A DNA stretch of 64,000 bases from the NCBI GenBank assembly GCA_946902875.1, contig OX336354.1, forward strand, positions 9,769,247-9,833,246, in the 5' to 3' direction. The DNA comes from Nematopogon swammerdamellus. Its lineage: Eukaryota; Arthropoda; Insecta; Lepidoptera; Adelidae. Position 1 is the first letter of the stretch. Every line of letters starts with the position of its first letter. A model generated the notes under the pieces. The model was not told where the DNA came from. It searched no databases and was given only the letters and a program-made list of their open reading frames with translations. Of the stretch, positions 53,365 through 64,000 are shown one piece after another. The position numbers and the translations under genes were made by a program.

Positions 53365-53712
53365 TTTTAGCGTTCCGTATCCGTCGTACGGGACCTACGG
53401 GACCCTATTACTAACCCTACGCCGTCTGTCTGTCTGTCTGTATGTCTGGCTGTCCGTCTGTCCGAGGGCTGTATCTCTTGAACCGTAATAGGTAGCCCGT
53501 TGAAATTTTCACAGAATATTATGTGTTATTATGGCCGATATAACAAGAAATATTAAAAATAAGAAAAAGTAAAAAAATTCACGGGGGTCCCCATACAAGA
53601 AAGTAAAAAGTGTATGCGCGCCACCTACCGAAAAGAGTATGAAGCACCAAGACATGGTGATACTGAACCCTCGTTGCGAGAGTTCGACTCGCACTTGGCC
53701 GGTTTTTGGTTG
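53365..53712 (-). repeat. GTTCC repeat, right member of an inverted pair
   Basis: TTTTTAGCGTTCCGTATCCG, CGCCGTCTGTCTGTCTGTCT, GGGCTGTATCTCTTGAACCG, TTATTATGGCCGATATAACA and AGTTCGACTCGCACTTGGCC. Confidence 0.75.
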
Positions 53713-54819
53713 TGACACTGAACGTAAAATGTTCGCTAGTCAAACTATAGAAATGAGCGCTCATTAACGAAAGGCACTCAGCAAAAGCATTCATGTACAC
53801 AATCAAAATAAATCCGGCCAATTCTCGAGCTCTCGACGGTCGGCGATTCGAAATAGAAAATGAAAATAACGGAGGGAGTCGAACACAAAACAGGCGTGTC
53901 CGTGAGCCATTGAGACAACGGGTTTCAAGTTGTATTGTGCGGGGACGCAGTAGAAGCTTAGCTCACTAGATATCGCAGTATTCAATAAACATTACAAGAG
54001 AGAATACACTGGCTGAGCTCAATGCTGCGAACGGAAGATGCGTATATTTGAGGAGTGTCAGAGCAAAAGTGGTTAACAGCAAAATTTAATATTTTACAGA
54101 CAGCGAAAACGCCTGATTTAAAGGTTAATAATTTTTGTTCACCTCAGATATCACCTACGTAGTTGTTTGAATATATTTCGTTGAAAAAAAAAAATTTAAA
54201 AATTTGCACCAATAAAAAAATATTACCAATTTTGCACAGACATTCCTCATTTAAATTCGTAATAATGAGAATAAGGTAATGTATTAATATTTCATTTTTT
54301 TATTTTCTTTTGTTAATTTTGTATATAAGTTTTGGTTATTTTAATATGCAGTTTAAATTGTAATTGGCTTAGTAAATTATATGAATGCAGTTGGTTTTTT
54401 TTTACTATTAATAGACATATACATGGTGTTACAATCATAGGTAGCAGTAGGTATCTATACGATAGTGCGTGATCCTACACTACTTATTTTGAAAACAATA
54501 TATTTTTTTTAAATTTTATTGATAATAAAAGTGCCGATTTTTTTTTTACATATCCAGAAAAAATAACAGTTCACAATTTTTCAGTGTACGCCGAGATGAA
54601 AAAAAAAATACCAGCTAAAATTTTAACCGTATACCGTGAAGGGTACCTACCGTAAAAAATTATATTATGTATATTTTTATGGCATTCGGTATGCATTTAA
54701 TTTTATATTTCGCTACCTACTTAACTAATGATCAGCACTTCAACCTTCTATGTGAAATTTCGAGAAATTCTATAACCTGGTGGTCTACAAAAGGCGTGTT
54801 AATAAATTAGAAGACCTTT
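53713..54819. other. AT-rich spacer
   Basis: No recurring repeat or domain. 54180-54660 is very AT-rich. Confidence 0.4.
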
Positions 54820-56615
54820 TTAGGTTTCCGTATCCCGTAGGGAAGCCTATTACTAACCCTACGCCGTCTGTCTGTCTGTCTGTCTGTCTTACTGCTGTAT
54901 CTTTGGAACCGTAATAGGTAGCCGGTTGAAATTTTACAGAATATGTGTTGGACAAATAGGTTTGGAATTTACTACATCAAAATGCGAATTATTTCTCAAT
55001 CCAAATTAAGACGAATTTGAAAAACAATCGATTTCATCAAGATTAGACTCGCTGCTACCCAACATACATATTGTTGTCAATGACGATCTGTTCTTATTAG
55101 GCGCACCCCTTTGCTCCGAAAGCATGGAAGCTTTAATAGATAAAAAATCTAATAATTTGGAACTATTTAGTGATAAATTACAACATATTAACCCTCATGT
55201 AGCTCTTCATCTCCTTCGGTTCTGTTTCGGTATCCCGCGCCTTTTGTATTTCTTGCGATGTGCCCCTTTTTTCTTAAAATCCGAGTGTCTTAATTTTTTT
55301 GATAATCATTTGAAATCATCTTTGGAAGTAATTTTGAACATAAATTTTCAAAATTCACAATGGACTCATGCGTCTCTGCCCACACGTCTTGGCGGAATAG
55401 GTATCAGACGGGCGTCGGACATAGCACTTCCAGCCTTCATATCGTCCACTCACGCATGCGTCGGGTTCACGTGTAAGATCTTGCATCCATCACTAGGCGA
55501 CAACGTTGAGGTCGACAACATGACTGTAGCAGTGGAGCGCTGGAAGTCGCTGTGTCCAGACATTGACGAGCCGTCCGAAAAAAATAAACACCTCCAGCGT
55601 TTATGGGATGAGCCTTTGGTAGTAAAAATTCGTGACGGCCTTTTATCTGAGGCAAACACGATACATCGGGCGCGCATCCTTGCATCAATGGAGGAGGAAT
55701 CGGGGGCATGGCTTAAGGCCTACCCGTCACCTAATATGGGTACGCTCCTAGACGGAGTCACGGTCAGTATTGCTGTTGCTCTGCGTCTGGGTGCGAAGGT
55801 GTGTCAACCACACGTCTGCGTTTGCGGTGAGAACGTAGACTCCTCCGGAATTCATGGCTTGTCTTGTCAGAGGAGTGCCGGCAGGTTCTCCCGTCACTGC
55901 GGTTTAAATAACATCATAAAGCTAGCGCTGGCTTCAGTCAATATTCCGTCCATGCTGGAGCCACCTGGCCTTAGCCGCGGTGACCATAAGAGACCTGACG
56001 GCATGACCCCACTGCCGTGGAGCCGGGGGAGGGCTCTAGTGTGGGACGCCACATGCGTGGACACCCTGGCCCCTAGACATGTAGCCAAACAAGGCTGCCG
56101 CCGCCAAGACGAGATTGTATAGCTCGCTGCGTGACCGCTTTGAGTTTCAACCTTTCGCCGTGGAGACTTTGGGACCATGGTCGTCTGAAACCAAGGTTTT
56201 CACGGAGAAGCTGGGAAAGCTTCTCGCGGAGAGGACTGGCGACCGTCGTTCCAAAGCATTCCTTAAACGGCGGATTAGTATTGAGATTCAGAGGGGTAAC
56301 GCGGCGAGCGTACTGGGTACACTTGGCGTTGGCAGAGACGGGGCTTCGGCGGACTTTTCAGAAATTTATTTTTTGTAAGTTTTCTGGATATTAGTTTTAG
56401 ATTAGTTTTAGTTTTAGTGTATTAGTGTACTTATAGTTGTATTTTGTAGGCTGTTGTGTATTATGTTGGATATAACAACAAATAATAAAATATAGAAAAG
56501 TTAAAAAATTAAGACATTCCCATAAAAGAAACGAATATTTTTTTCAAAGTTTTTTTGTGGTGCGGAAACCTCGTAGCGCGAGTCCCACTCGTACTTGGAC
56601 GGTTTTTTATACTCC
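54820..56615 (-). repeat. GTTCC repeat split by RLE-LINE
   Basis: Left piece 54820-54948 (TTAGGTTTCCGTATCCCGTA to TTTTACAGAATATGTGT) and right piece 56455-56615 (TGTGTATTATGTTGGATATA to GTCCCACTCGTACTTGGACG) join into one repeat by comparison with 53365-53712. TGTGT is present at both edges. Confidence 0.75.
54949..56454 (+). pseudogene. RLE-LINE reverse transcriptase C-terminus and endonuclease-like domain, copy 3
   Basis: A decayed retrotransposon protein. From 54959 the frame reads GLEFTTSKCELFLNPN (RT palm end), hits a stop at 55007-55009, then continues SISSRLDSLLPNIHIVVNDD into the 332-codon frame 55124-56122. The thumb has FCFGIPRLLYFLRCAPFF and QWTHASLPTRLGGIGIRRAS. At residues 232-248 of that frame C232-x1-C234-x9-H244-x3-C248 forms a zinc-knuckle-like CCHC. 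At 290-308 RPD...D (16 residues between D292 and D308) with [10 protein letters not shown] resembles the PD-(D/E)xK restriction-like endonuclease that follows the knuckle in R2/R4-type LINEs. A +1 frameshift near 56100 leads to FEFQPFAVETLGPW and RGNAASVLGT (56115-56378). Catalytic YxDD and N-terminus are missing. Confidence 0.8.
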
Positions 56616-57300
56616 TGCTTGGCAAGGCGGCCGAGGTGGCGGGGCACCCTCGCTGAGCGTAGTTTCGCGAGAAGTGGTGTACTTGGCTGTGTCTGATCAT
56701 CCGAGGGCTCATTAGGCACAGTCACCTGTATTCTTATTCTTTCTTTACACTATCTAAAAGAAAACACTCTTTCTATACTCTATATCTAGAATCTTCCACA
56801 ATCTATATACCACTTTTATATTGGTAGCAGTTTAAAATTGTGCAATAATCAATTTGTGAGTTTGATTGATACTAATCCGTACTTAATCCCCACACTTGCC
56901 CAACCTGATCACGGCAAAAGAATTCAAAACGATAGGACTGATATTGCTACTGGTGCACGTACAGGACTTTTGACTTAACTCTTTTGGAGATAAAGAGACA
57001 TAGGTTATTTTTGCATACTTTAAAAATACCTTTTAATAAGTGTTCTAAATTTTTTTTTATATTCTCAAAGCGTCTGTAGGTACCTACACCTACAGGTATA
57101 TTTATTTGTTTATTTTAATAAAGACAATGCCAATTCATCGTGTTGAAATTAAATAAATAGGTAACTTTCCTTACCTTCTGACGGTCGATTATCTAAAATT
57201 CTCGTGATGTTCGTGTTTACAATCAATAAAAACAATAACCAAATACCGGTGTAAAAAAAGTATTTAATTCATAATAATTTATCAACGAATAGAACGAAAC
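56616..57300. other. no gene recognised
   Basis: 56620-56710 contains GCTGAGCGTAGTTTCGCGAG, complement-related to 18870. Otherwise AT-rich. Confidence 0.35.
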
Positions 57301-57314
57301 ATGATTTTTTTTTT

Positions 57315-57480
57315 AATAAGCGCGACATGTGGCGCCGTGCCACCCTTAAGGTGTCCACCGACATCCATGGACATTCGGTCGCACGCGGGAGTTGCGAATG
57401 CCATGCCTGCCTGACAGGTGCCTATTCACGTCTCTCTTGAAGGACCAGATAGAAACTGTATTTGGGGGGAAACCGTGTAT
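57315..57480 (-). mobile_element. LINE-J1 3' end
   Basis: AAGCGCGACATGTGGCGCCG, CCTTAAGGTGTCCACCGACA, GTTGCGAATGCCATGCCTGC and TGTATTTGGGGGGAAA. Confidence 0.75.
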
Positions 57481-57554
57481 TGAAACTTTGTTGATTTAAT
57501 TTCGTCTTTATTTACACCATGTAATGAATGACGTGTCACCTGCTGGACAATTCA

Positions 57555-57640
57555 AATAAAAATAAATCGGCCAAATGCGAGTTTTACTCGCGCACGTAGG
57601 GTTATATAAATCCGCTATACCATACCTGTAGAAAAACTAT
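57555..57640 (+). repeat. GTTCC repeat fragment
   Basis: TCGGCCAAATGCGAGTTTTA, CTCGCGCACGTAGGGTTATA. Confidence 0.5.
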
Positions 57641-57914
57641 ATCCGTCTGTGTTCTTGTTCTATCTTTTTGAAGTCTGTGAATGCGGCACTTGGTGTCGGC
57701 TTGTGTCCAGCTGAGTGGACGGAGGCTGGTCGTTAAACGGCCTTAAGGACTGCCGAATTGACGAGACTGGTTATGTGGGTTGTAGGTCAGTCTTAATTGT
57801 TTTTGAGGTTCCGGATCCATCAATAAAATAGTGAAAAAGTAAAAATGTAAATTAAAGGTTGTTGTTTGGAGACCGAGTATTTATATGATTATTTTTATGT
57901 TTTGAGCAAGGTTG
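57641..57914. other. no feature recognised
   Basis: Spacer. TTGAGGTTCCGGATCC near 57805 may be another GTTCC end. Confidence 0.35.
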
Positions 57915-58190
57915 AGCAAGGCGACTAAGGGATATGACTCCCTTCTTATATTACTAGGTGGTAGGGTTTAACCCGCCCGGGTTGATACTACCGCACTGAA
58001 TGAAACGTCGGTCGAAACGGCTATGTAAATAGTTTGTGTTTTCCGTCCAGTTCAGTGTAGCCGGCACGACCGAAGGGGAGCACTGACGTGGCACCAAGTT
58101 CCCCGGTGTTGTGGGCTGACATCACGGATGTTGTATGTAGGTGATGTAGCCAACCGTGTCAGTTTTCAGTAAAAAAAAAAGAAAAAAAAA
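57915..58190 (+). mobile_element. SINE-A/repeat C chimera, second copy
   Basis: GCGACTAAGGGATATGACTC then CCTTCTTATATTACTAGGTG joins repeat C to the SINE-A core exactly as at 39500-39530 (inverted). The full core and tail CAACCGTGTCAGTTTTCAGT follow, with an A-rich end. Confidence 0.85.
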
Positions 58191-58730
58191 GGTTACATAA
58201 AATGCCTTTTATTAATTAAATAATTAGTAATATCCAAATTTATTAAAAGAAAAAAGAAACAGGTGTTAATACCTACAAAGATACTTTTGTTATGTTTTTT
58301 TGTTATGTTATTAACATACATGCATATTCATTAAAAATACAATGAAATAAGCACAACTCCGGCGATGCCAAGTGCTGGTAACAGTTTGTATTGGGCGCGG
58401 AATGTGAAAATTACAAAATTACCTCACCTTTACGTTTATCGATAACTTTACGATTTATCGAAACGGCCAATAAAATACATTTTTGTTATTTCAATCGCCT
58501 ATTAAATAACAGTTAGTATTAATCTCGGATAGCTGAGATACTGTGCCTTTTAACATATTCAATTTTTCCAATAGAACGATACGTCACTCTCGGATGTCTT
58601 CGATTTTATCTACACTCGATAAAAATCTACGGTCTCGTCTGGGCATAAATTAAATAAAGAACCCGTACGTAGGTATTTCTCCTTCTTACTTCAAAGACGA
58701 CGTGTTTCTTAGCAAAATTGTTTATGCACA
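58191..58730. other. no feature recognised
   Basis: AT-rich spacer. Confidence 0.4.
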
Positions 58731-59055
58731 GTACAGTGTGGGGCCGGTACTTAAAATGAATAGCCACACTGCATCTCTCCCCGTGCACGTCGTATAAGGC
58801 GACGAAGCGATAAGGACAAGATACCACGCTAAATGGCGACAGTATAGCCACCTCTCACCTTGGCGCTGTCCTTCCACTGAGTCACGCGGTAGGTGGGTCA
58901 TCGTGCCTTAATTGCTGCTTGATAGTTGTCTTGTGCGAATTGCGAAACGTGGCGGTCGGTGTTGTGCTGTAATTTACCAGAGTTCTTGTAGTACAACTCA
59001 GATTGTTCTGCTTACCCCGATTGTCGGGTTACAGCATGTGGTATGTATGTATGTT
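58731..59055 (+). mobile_element. repeat C, full length, sense
   Basis: GTACAGTGTGGGGCCGGTAC, CACACTGCATCTCTCCCCGT, TAATTGCTGCTTGATAGTTG, CGGTCGGTGTTGTGCTGTAA and CCGATTGTCGGGTTACAGCA, ending in GGTATGTATGTATG. Confidence 0.85.
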
Positions 59056-59107
59056 TATATCCAATCGTTAACATATCAATTAATATTATTATTTTTAATT
59101 TTTATGG

Positions 59108-59240
59108 ATAGCGCGACATGTGGCATCGTTTCACCTACAATTAGATGTCTAACGATGCCCATGATAATTTTTTGATGCACGTGGATTGCGAATGTCATGC
59201 CGGCCTGACAGGAGCCCTTTCACGCCCCTTTTGAAAAACC
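59108..59240 (-). mobile_element. LINE-J1 3' end, diverged
   Basis: TAGCGCGACATGTGGCATCG, AGATGTCTAACGATGCCCAT and GTCATGCCGGCCTGACAGGA. Confidence 0.7.
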
Positions 59241-61113
59241 CCAGAATTCTAGTCATCGGTTACATGTGACATACGAGTAAGTAACCTAACCTTTTAATTC
59301 CCCGCATTTTAAATTTAAATGCGATTTATTTTCTTTTTCTTTTTGTTTTTTGTTTTACATACACTATTCTGCACATTTCTAAAATTACATTTTGTGGAAT
59401 AAATGAATAAATCCAATGCGATACCTGAGTGAATATTGCTGTTTTTATTTAGTATAGTATAATATTTATTGTCGTTCAATAAAGTAAATTATAATAATTT
59501 TCATATCGACATAAATCGCGTTCTATTCGATTCGAACAAGGTTTAAATCTTTCAAATCGATGTGTAAATGTGTGAGAACACATACTGGATTTCACGGAAA
59601 AATTCACCAAGTGGATCTACAGTCAGGTGCGATTAAGTCCATAAATTTTTATTACTGAATAAAATCGATCAGTTTTCAACAAAATGGTGACAAAAAATTT
59701 GTAAAAGTTTAGCTTAAGTATTATCGTGTTTCATATTTATTAAGTGCCATTATTTTTTATAGATTCACAGAAAAAAAAAGTAGTCAGGTTTTAACTAAAT
59801 ATAATTTCTTTAGGATTACGTTCCATACTTTACAGGGAGACTACGCACAACCTCTTTGATTATTTTTATGTGTAAATTTTATTAGAGTTATGTTAATCTG
59901 CCAGATATATATATTTGTTTTTCATTTTTCTTAAAATGTTAGTGGTTTCTATTAACACATGGAAACTAAACTCGGATTTTTTTTGTCGGTACTTATTGAC
60001 TACCTTATAATTACTCAAATCATTAATTTTTAACTGCAGTCTTAGAAGTGAATGTAGTGTTTTGTAAAGAAACTGCTGCTAAGTATCATTCATTACAGAT
60101 AACTGAGCGTAAATTAGATTAATTAATAATTCGACGATTAAAACTCTACAAAAAGTAATTAGCATAAAAACAGAAAATCACAAGCGTCTCACACCTGCCC
60201 GAATTAACATAAAGTTCAAATAGAAAGTGCTGGTTCGAGCTTGATAATGGATGCAACAGAAATTATAATTCTTAATGAATGCCTTTGTTGAGCTGGTTAG
60301 TCGATTTAAATCAATGACCCACTTTTTATTGATGACAAAATATAGTTTATCCAGAACAGCCGAAGAAATTACTGAGTCTGCCAGCCTAACACGCCAACTT
60401 TGACGTGTCTACGAATGAGCTAGCTACCAACTTTTACAATCGATAAACCGCTGCTTATAGATAAACCGAAATCGAGCCTACGATTGTAGAAAACGCTTTA
60501 GTATTGAAAACACAATAAGGGGTGGGTGGCATAACAAGTGAAGATTGAGTTTAGAAAATTTTATATTAAAAAGAAAATTTTATTGTAATAATGTGCATAG
60601 GTATTTATCATACGTATAAAGGTACCTCTAAAACCCTAAAAATAAACCAAAATTTGATTATTTCGTAGACTATGTAGCCGAATTTACGCTGGCCATTGCA
60701 AAAATACGCTAAATAAGGTCCATGCTTGCTTAATTACCGTATTGACGCTGGCTTCCATTTTCTGCGGCACGGTTGATGAACACATATTGGGGAATGAATT
60801 TTCTTCCAGTCTACAAGAACGGCTGAAGGACAACAAGGCATTAGTTAGAATTACCAGTTTTCCTCACGGTTTTTTTTTCACCGGAATGGCACCGGTGCTC
60901 CTATAATTTGGTTCCCGCACGGACTCAAGGAATGTGCGTCAATTTGCAACGCAGATGGCGGCCGGCGCTCATTGCGTAACCTGCACTAAGCCATTAGGTA
61001 AATTGACCGTTTGTATTTTACGTAACCTGAGTGGGGTTGTCATTTTTAACCGACAGGAATTCATGTAATTTCAAGCTGCTTGTAGAACAGTCATCATTAC
61101 AATATACCCTGTT
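59241..61113. other. long AT-rich spacer
   Basis: No recurring repeat. 60855-60885 (TTTTCCTCACGGTTTTTTTT) recalls a common lepidopteran repeat word, too short to call. No frame of note. Confidence 0.4.
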
Positions 61114-61380
61114 TGTACCGCGTGGGGCCGATACTTAATAGCCCCACTGCATCTCTCTCCGTGAATGTCGTAAAATGAGACCAAGGGAGAAGACAAGATG
61201 TCGTGCTGAAGGGTGACAGGGTAGCCACATCTCACCTTGGCACGGTCCCTCCACCGAACATGCAACAGGCCCACTTGTTTCATGATTCGGTGGAGGGATT
61301 GCAGCAGTCCTTGCAGCACAACGCCGATTACTCTGATTACCCTGATTGCCGGGATACAGCCTATGGTATGTGTGTACAGT
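61114..61380 (+). mobile_element. repeat C, rearranged, sense
   Basis: GTACCGCGTGGGGCCGATAC to GGGATACAGCCTATGGTATG, but the middle is replaced. CCCTCCACCGAA (61247-61258) and TTCGGTGGAGGG (61286-61297) form a perfect 12-bp inverted repeat, and the AAGCAGCAAGTAA region is missing. Confidence 0.75.
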
Positions 61381-61559
61381 ACAATTGACTGAATACATTT
61401 ACTTAATACATAATACATTTATATTTAAAATACATTTTGAGGCAGTTTTTTTGTGAGGAATGTCACAGTTTAGTACGTTAAAATATTACAGCTGTTAAAA
61501 CAACGTAAATATTGACGTATGGAGTATCCTTAGGGTCATTTAAATTTTTTAATTCTTGT

Positions 61560-61660
61560 ATTGTATTGTATTGTATATATTTATTGCACTCAAATAGAAT
61601 ATGGGCAAAAGGTAACACTTAATGCCTCTAGGCATTTTCTAACAGGGTACATTTGGGGTA
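61560..61660 (-). mobile_element. LINE 3' end with hairpin and tail
   Basis: Minus strand: CCTGTTAGAAAATGCCTAGA, GGCATTAAGTGTTACC, TTTGAGTGCAATAAATATAT and (ACAAT)n. Same family as 7620-7705. Hairpin arms AATGCC/GGCATT are perfect. Confidence 0.7.
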
Positions 61661-62800
61661 TGATAACTGCTAGGTGAGTGGCGGAAAGAGAAATTGTATG
61701 GTATGACAGAAATATTATGGTATGACAGATGTACGGGAATACAAAAGATAGATAAACTTAAATATGAATAATTAAATACTATACCTATATACCAGATATA
61801 TACATAAGATAGACTAAATATACTTAGTTTTTACATATCATATATATTTACTAACTCTGAACATGAGAGACATACTTTTGGATCAGATTCTTCGTAATTA
61901 TAATAATTACTGAGTTAAACAACAATAGCTTTCTTAGAAAAACATATTTTAATTTTTTTCTGGTTGATAAATCGTGCTGAACCCGCTTTTTTATTGGTAA
62001 ATAACTTCAGTATTACATTTCTGAGCATAGTAAGGTCTAATATAGCATCTCTAATCTGTTGCTGATTAAATAAAAGAAATTATAACACTTCACTAAATTA
62101 TAACCCACACAAATACAAAGACCGGAAGTTCATTATTACTACAGAGTAGGTGATAAGTGTTATCTCCAAAGATAACTTGGCCTGTTTACACGCTTCGATT
62201 TATTAATTTGTCGGCACGAAACAACAAGTGTTCTTAGATTGCAAGGTGGTGGGTCTAACAAAGACAACAGGCAATCAAACCCAATCAGAATGTTATAATA
62301 GTAGGGAGGCAGAAGGTATACAAGTGATTCGTCTCTAACCTAGATTAGGCCTCCACTTTTACAAATTAAGATTATTTCGACCCTCGCCGGAAATCATATC
62401 TATCTTTCCCACATTATGATCTAACAGCTTATGATTTATTATAACCTAAAACCATCTTGAGAAGTGAAAACCATTTGTAAATCGATAAAGTGGTTTTTGA
62501 GTTATAAGGATATTCATATATTGGCATACGTTATAAGGTCGGTCGCCGGTTGCCCGTAGAACTTCGATTTATTTATTTGGATAACAATGTTACGTAATAT
62601 ATTAGCGTCGCCCTACCCACACGCAGCTAGTTTGCCGGAACAGTTACATGGGCTATGAAGTTGGCGCCAGTAATAGTGAGACCATTTTAGTACGAAACTG
62701 CAAACTCAACCACTGATCCTAGATTTAGTAGGGTTTTCAGAATATAATTTACTTGACGCATATCGGTAGATGAAACTTAGGTACTAAATGTTTAATGATA
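61661..62800. other. AT-rich spacer
   Basis: 62470-62560 has Helitron-body words (ATCGATAAAGTGGTTTTTGA). No terminus and no gene. Confidence 0.4.
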
Positions 62801-62814
62801 TAATTCGGAACAAC

Positions 62815-63050
62815 CCTTTAAATGTAGATTTTGCATATCTTTCCTCTACATAACCGGTAAACTCTGGAACGCTCTCCCTGCTCATATATTCCCCCCCCAA
62901 GTACAGTCTCGGATCCTTCAAGAGCGGCGTGAATGGGCACCTGTCAGGCCGGCATGGCATTCGCAACCCCCGCATACGACCGAATGTCCATGGCCGTCGT
63001 TAGACACCTTATGGGTGGCTCGCCGCGATATGTCGCGATTTCAATAAAAA
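62815..63050 (+). pseudogene. LINE-J1 C-terminus and 3' UTR
   Basis: Encodes LWNALPAHIFPP, then (one-base slip in a C8 run) KYSLGSFKSGVNGHLSGRHG and IRPNVHGRR with stop at 63001-63003. CACCTTATGGGTGGCTCGCC and AATAAA (63043-63048) follow, then A8. 5' truncated. Defines the LINE-J1 3' end used for the other copies. Confidence 0.85.
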
Positions 63051-63059
63051 AAAATGTCT

Positions 63060-63980
63060 AACCCAACTTTTGGTCTTACCTTTATTTGTAAAAACAATAA
63101 TATAATAATACTCGTAGTACTGTTTTTAATGTACCTAACATACGTAATTAACTTAAATGAAATAATAAAATAAGCCGAAATTAATATATAAAAAAATAAT
63201 TAACTTATAAATAAAAAAAATCCTCTAGTTCTAATACTTATGGCGTTCCCTCTTTGAATTTCTAGGCTTATGCGGTGTAGTTCCTTGGTCTCCTTAGTCA
63301 GTTGATAAATGCCCTTACGGACAGACATTGAACATAATTAGACAATGAAACATTATTTACGAGTTTAAAAAGTTCTATGGTTCGAAACCCAGATATAAAC
63401 CAAATAATTTAGAAAGCAAATTGACTTAGTATTGTTTACGGTACGGTTTCATAAATTCCTGACGACGGGTCTGCAATGTCCCTGCTAATGCCAATGGGAT
63501 ATTCCAAGCTTAAATCATTCCCTTCCTCCTTCCCTCCCCCCAGAAAAAAAGTATGCATACTAATTTATCATGTAAGTCGTAAGTAAACCGTAATACCGTA
63601 CCGTAATGTTCTGGCACTCGCTACACACTACACGATCGTTATACAAGCATACTGATTGATGATCATTAGCACCCGTTAACCCCCGAAGCGACAAGTGACT
63701 TCAAATTAACCTACCAGCGATATGGAGGATGCAATATATAAAATTGGAAATTTACGACCCTCTCAAAGACAGAAGAAAGGATTTTATGGCTCAATCGGGG
63801 ACAATAAAGACGTCGCCGAAGTGCCTTTCTAACGTGGACCCGGAGGCGGTGTGGTGGTTAAAAGTTCTTGCCGTGTTGTGCCCCGTTTATGTTCTTAACC
63901 ATGGCAATTAATACTTAGAACGGTCACCTTGTCGACGTGTGAAAAAAAAACGCGCAAACTTAATATTACCATTTTATTCT
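63060..63980. other. no gene recognised
   Basis: A 60-codon plus frame at 63729-63911 is preceded by TATAAAATT (63737) but has no recognisable domain. Confidence 0.35.
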
Positions 63981-63983
63981 GGA

Positions 63984-64000
63984 CTAGCTTTTGCCCGCGG
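63984..64000 (-). mobile_element. Helitron-like 3' terminus at window edge
   Basis: CTAGCTTTTGCCCGCGG. The element continues beyond the window. Confidence 0.6.

Noticed and set aside
63729..63911. 60-codon frame after a TATAAAATT
   Set aside because: No recognisable domain or splice sites; TATA-like words are frequent in this composition.

Overview
The window is eukaryotic, AT-rich, non-genic DNA from an insect, most likely a moth or butterfly (Lepidoptera). That assignment is from family knowledge. It rests on Helitron-like ends (CTAGCTnnnGCCCGCGGCTTCGCTCGCG type), two RTE-type LINEs, CR1/Jockey-group LINEs whose 3' ends carry a small hairpin followed by AAGTCCGCC, and SINEs with a CAGTTCAGTRTAGCC core. 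I find no complete host protein-coding gene, rRNA or functional tRNA gene, CRISPR array or operon. Long reading frames are either decayed retrotransposon proteins or chance frames.

For reference I use working labels. SINE-A has a tRNA/5S-like head and a TGACACGGTT tail and is present in about a dozen copies. SINE-B shares SINE-A's core but has another tail. Repeat C is about 315 bp with a (TATG)n tail, in about a dozen full or partial copies. RTE-1 has a (TATG)n tail and RTE-2 an (ATG)n tail. LINE-J1 and LINE-J2 are CR1/Jockey-group elements. RLE-LINE has a C-terminal CCHC plus PD...D endonuclease-like region. The GTTCC repeat is bounded by AGGGTTCCGT-like ends.

Layout. 0-10 kb: a possible terminal exon, Helitron-like ends, SINE-A, a decayed LINE, a minisatellite, a tRNA-Leu-like SINE head and a perfect 25-bp palindrome. 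10-17 kb: dense repeat C, SINE-A, RTE-1/RTE-2 and a TA-flanked MITE. 17-24 kb: SINE-A, then the best preserved LINE (LINE-J2, 311 codons of reverse transcriptase C-terminus with an intact 3' end). 24-33 kb: sparse; SINE-B, an RLE-LINE remnant, a 75-bp-TIR MITE and a G19 run. 33-44 kb: nested repeat C/SINE-A, a 768-bp foldback with two ~320-bp arms, LINE-J1 fragments, an RTE-2 inverted pair and a Helitron-like copy. 44-54 kb: a TTA-flanked MITE, a second RLE-LINE end, tail-to-tail LINE-J1 and SINE-B. 54-64 kb: an RLE-LINE pseudogene nested in a GTTCC repeat, a SINE-A/repeat C chimera, LINE-J1 ends and a Helitron-like end at the window edge.

Nothing here forms a pathway. The functional logic is retrotransposition: autonomous LINEs supply reverse transcriptase, and SINE-A, SINE-B and repeat C are non-autonomous riders. 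The most interesting signals are the foldback, the chimeric repeats that appear to have moved as units, the covarying LINE 3' hairpin and the hybrid tRNA/5S SINE head.
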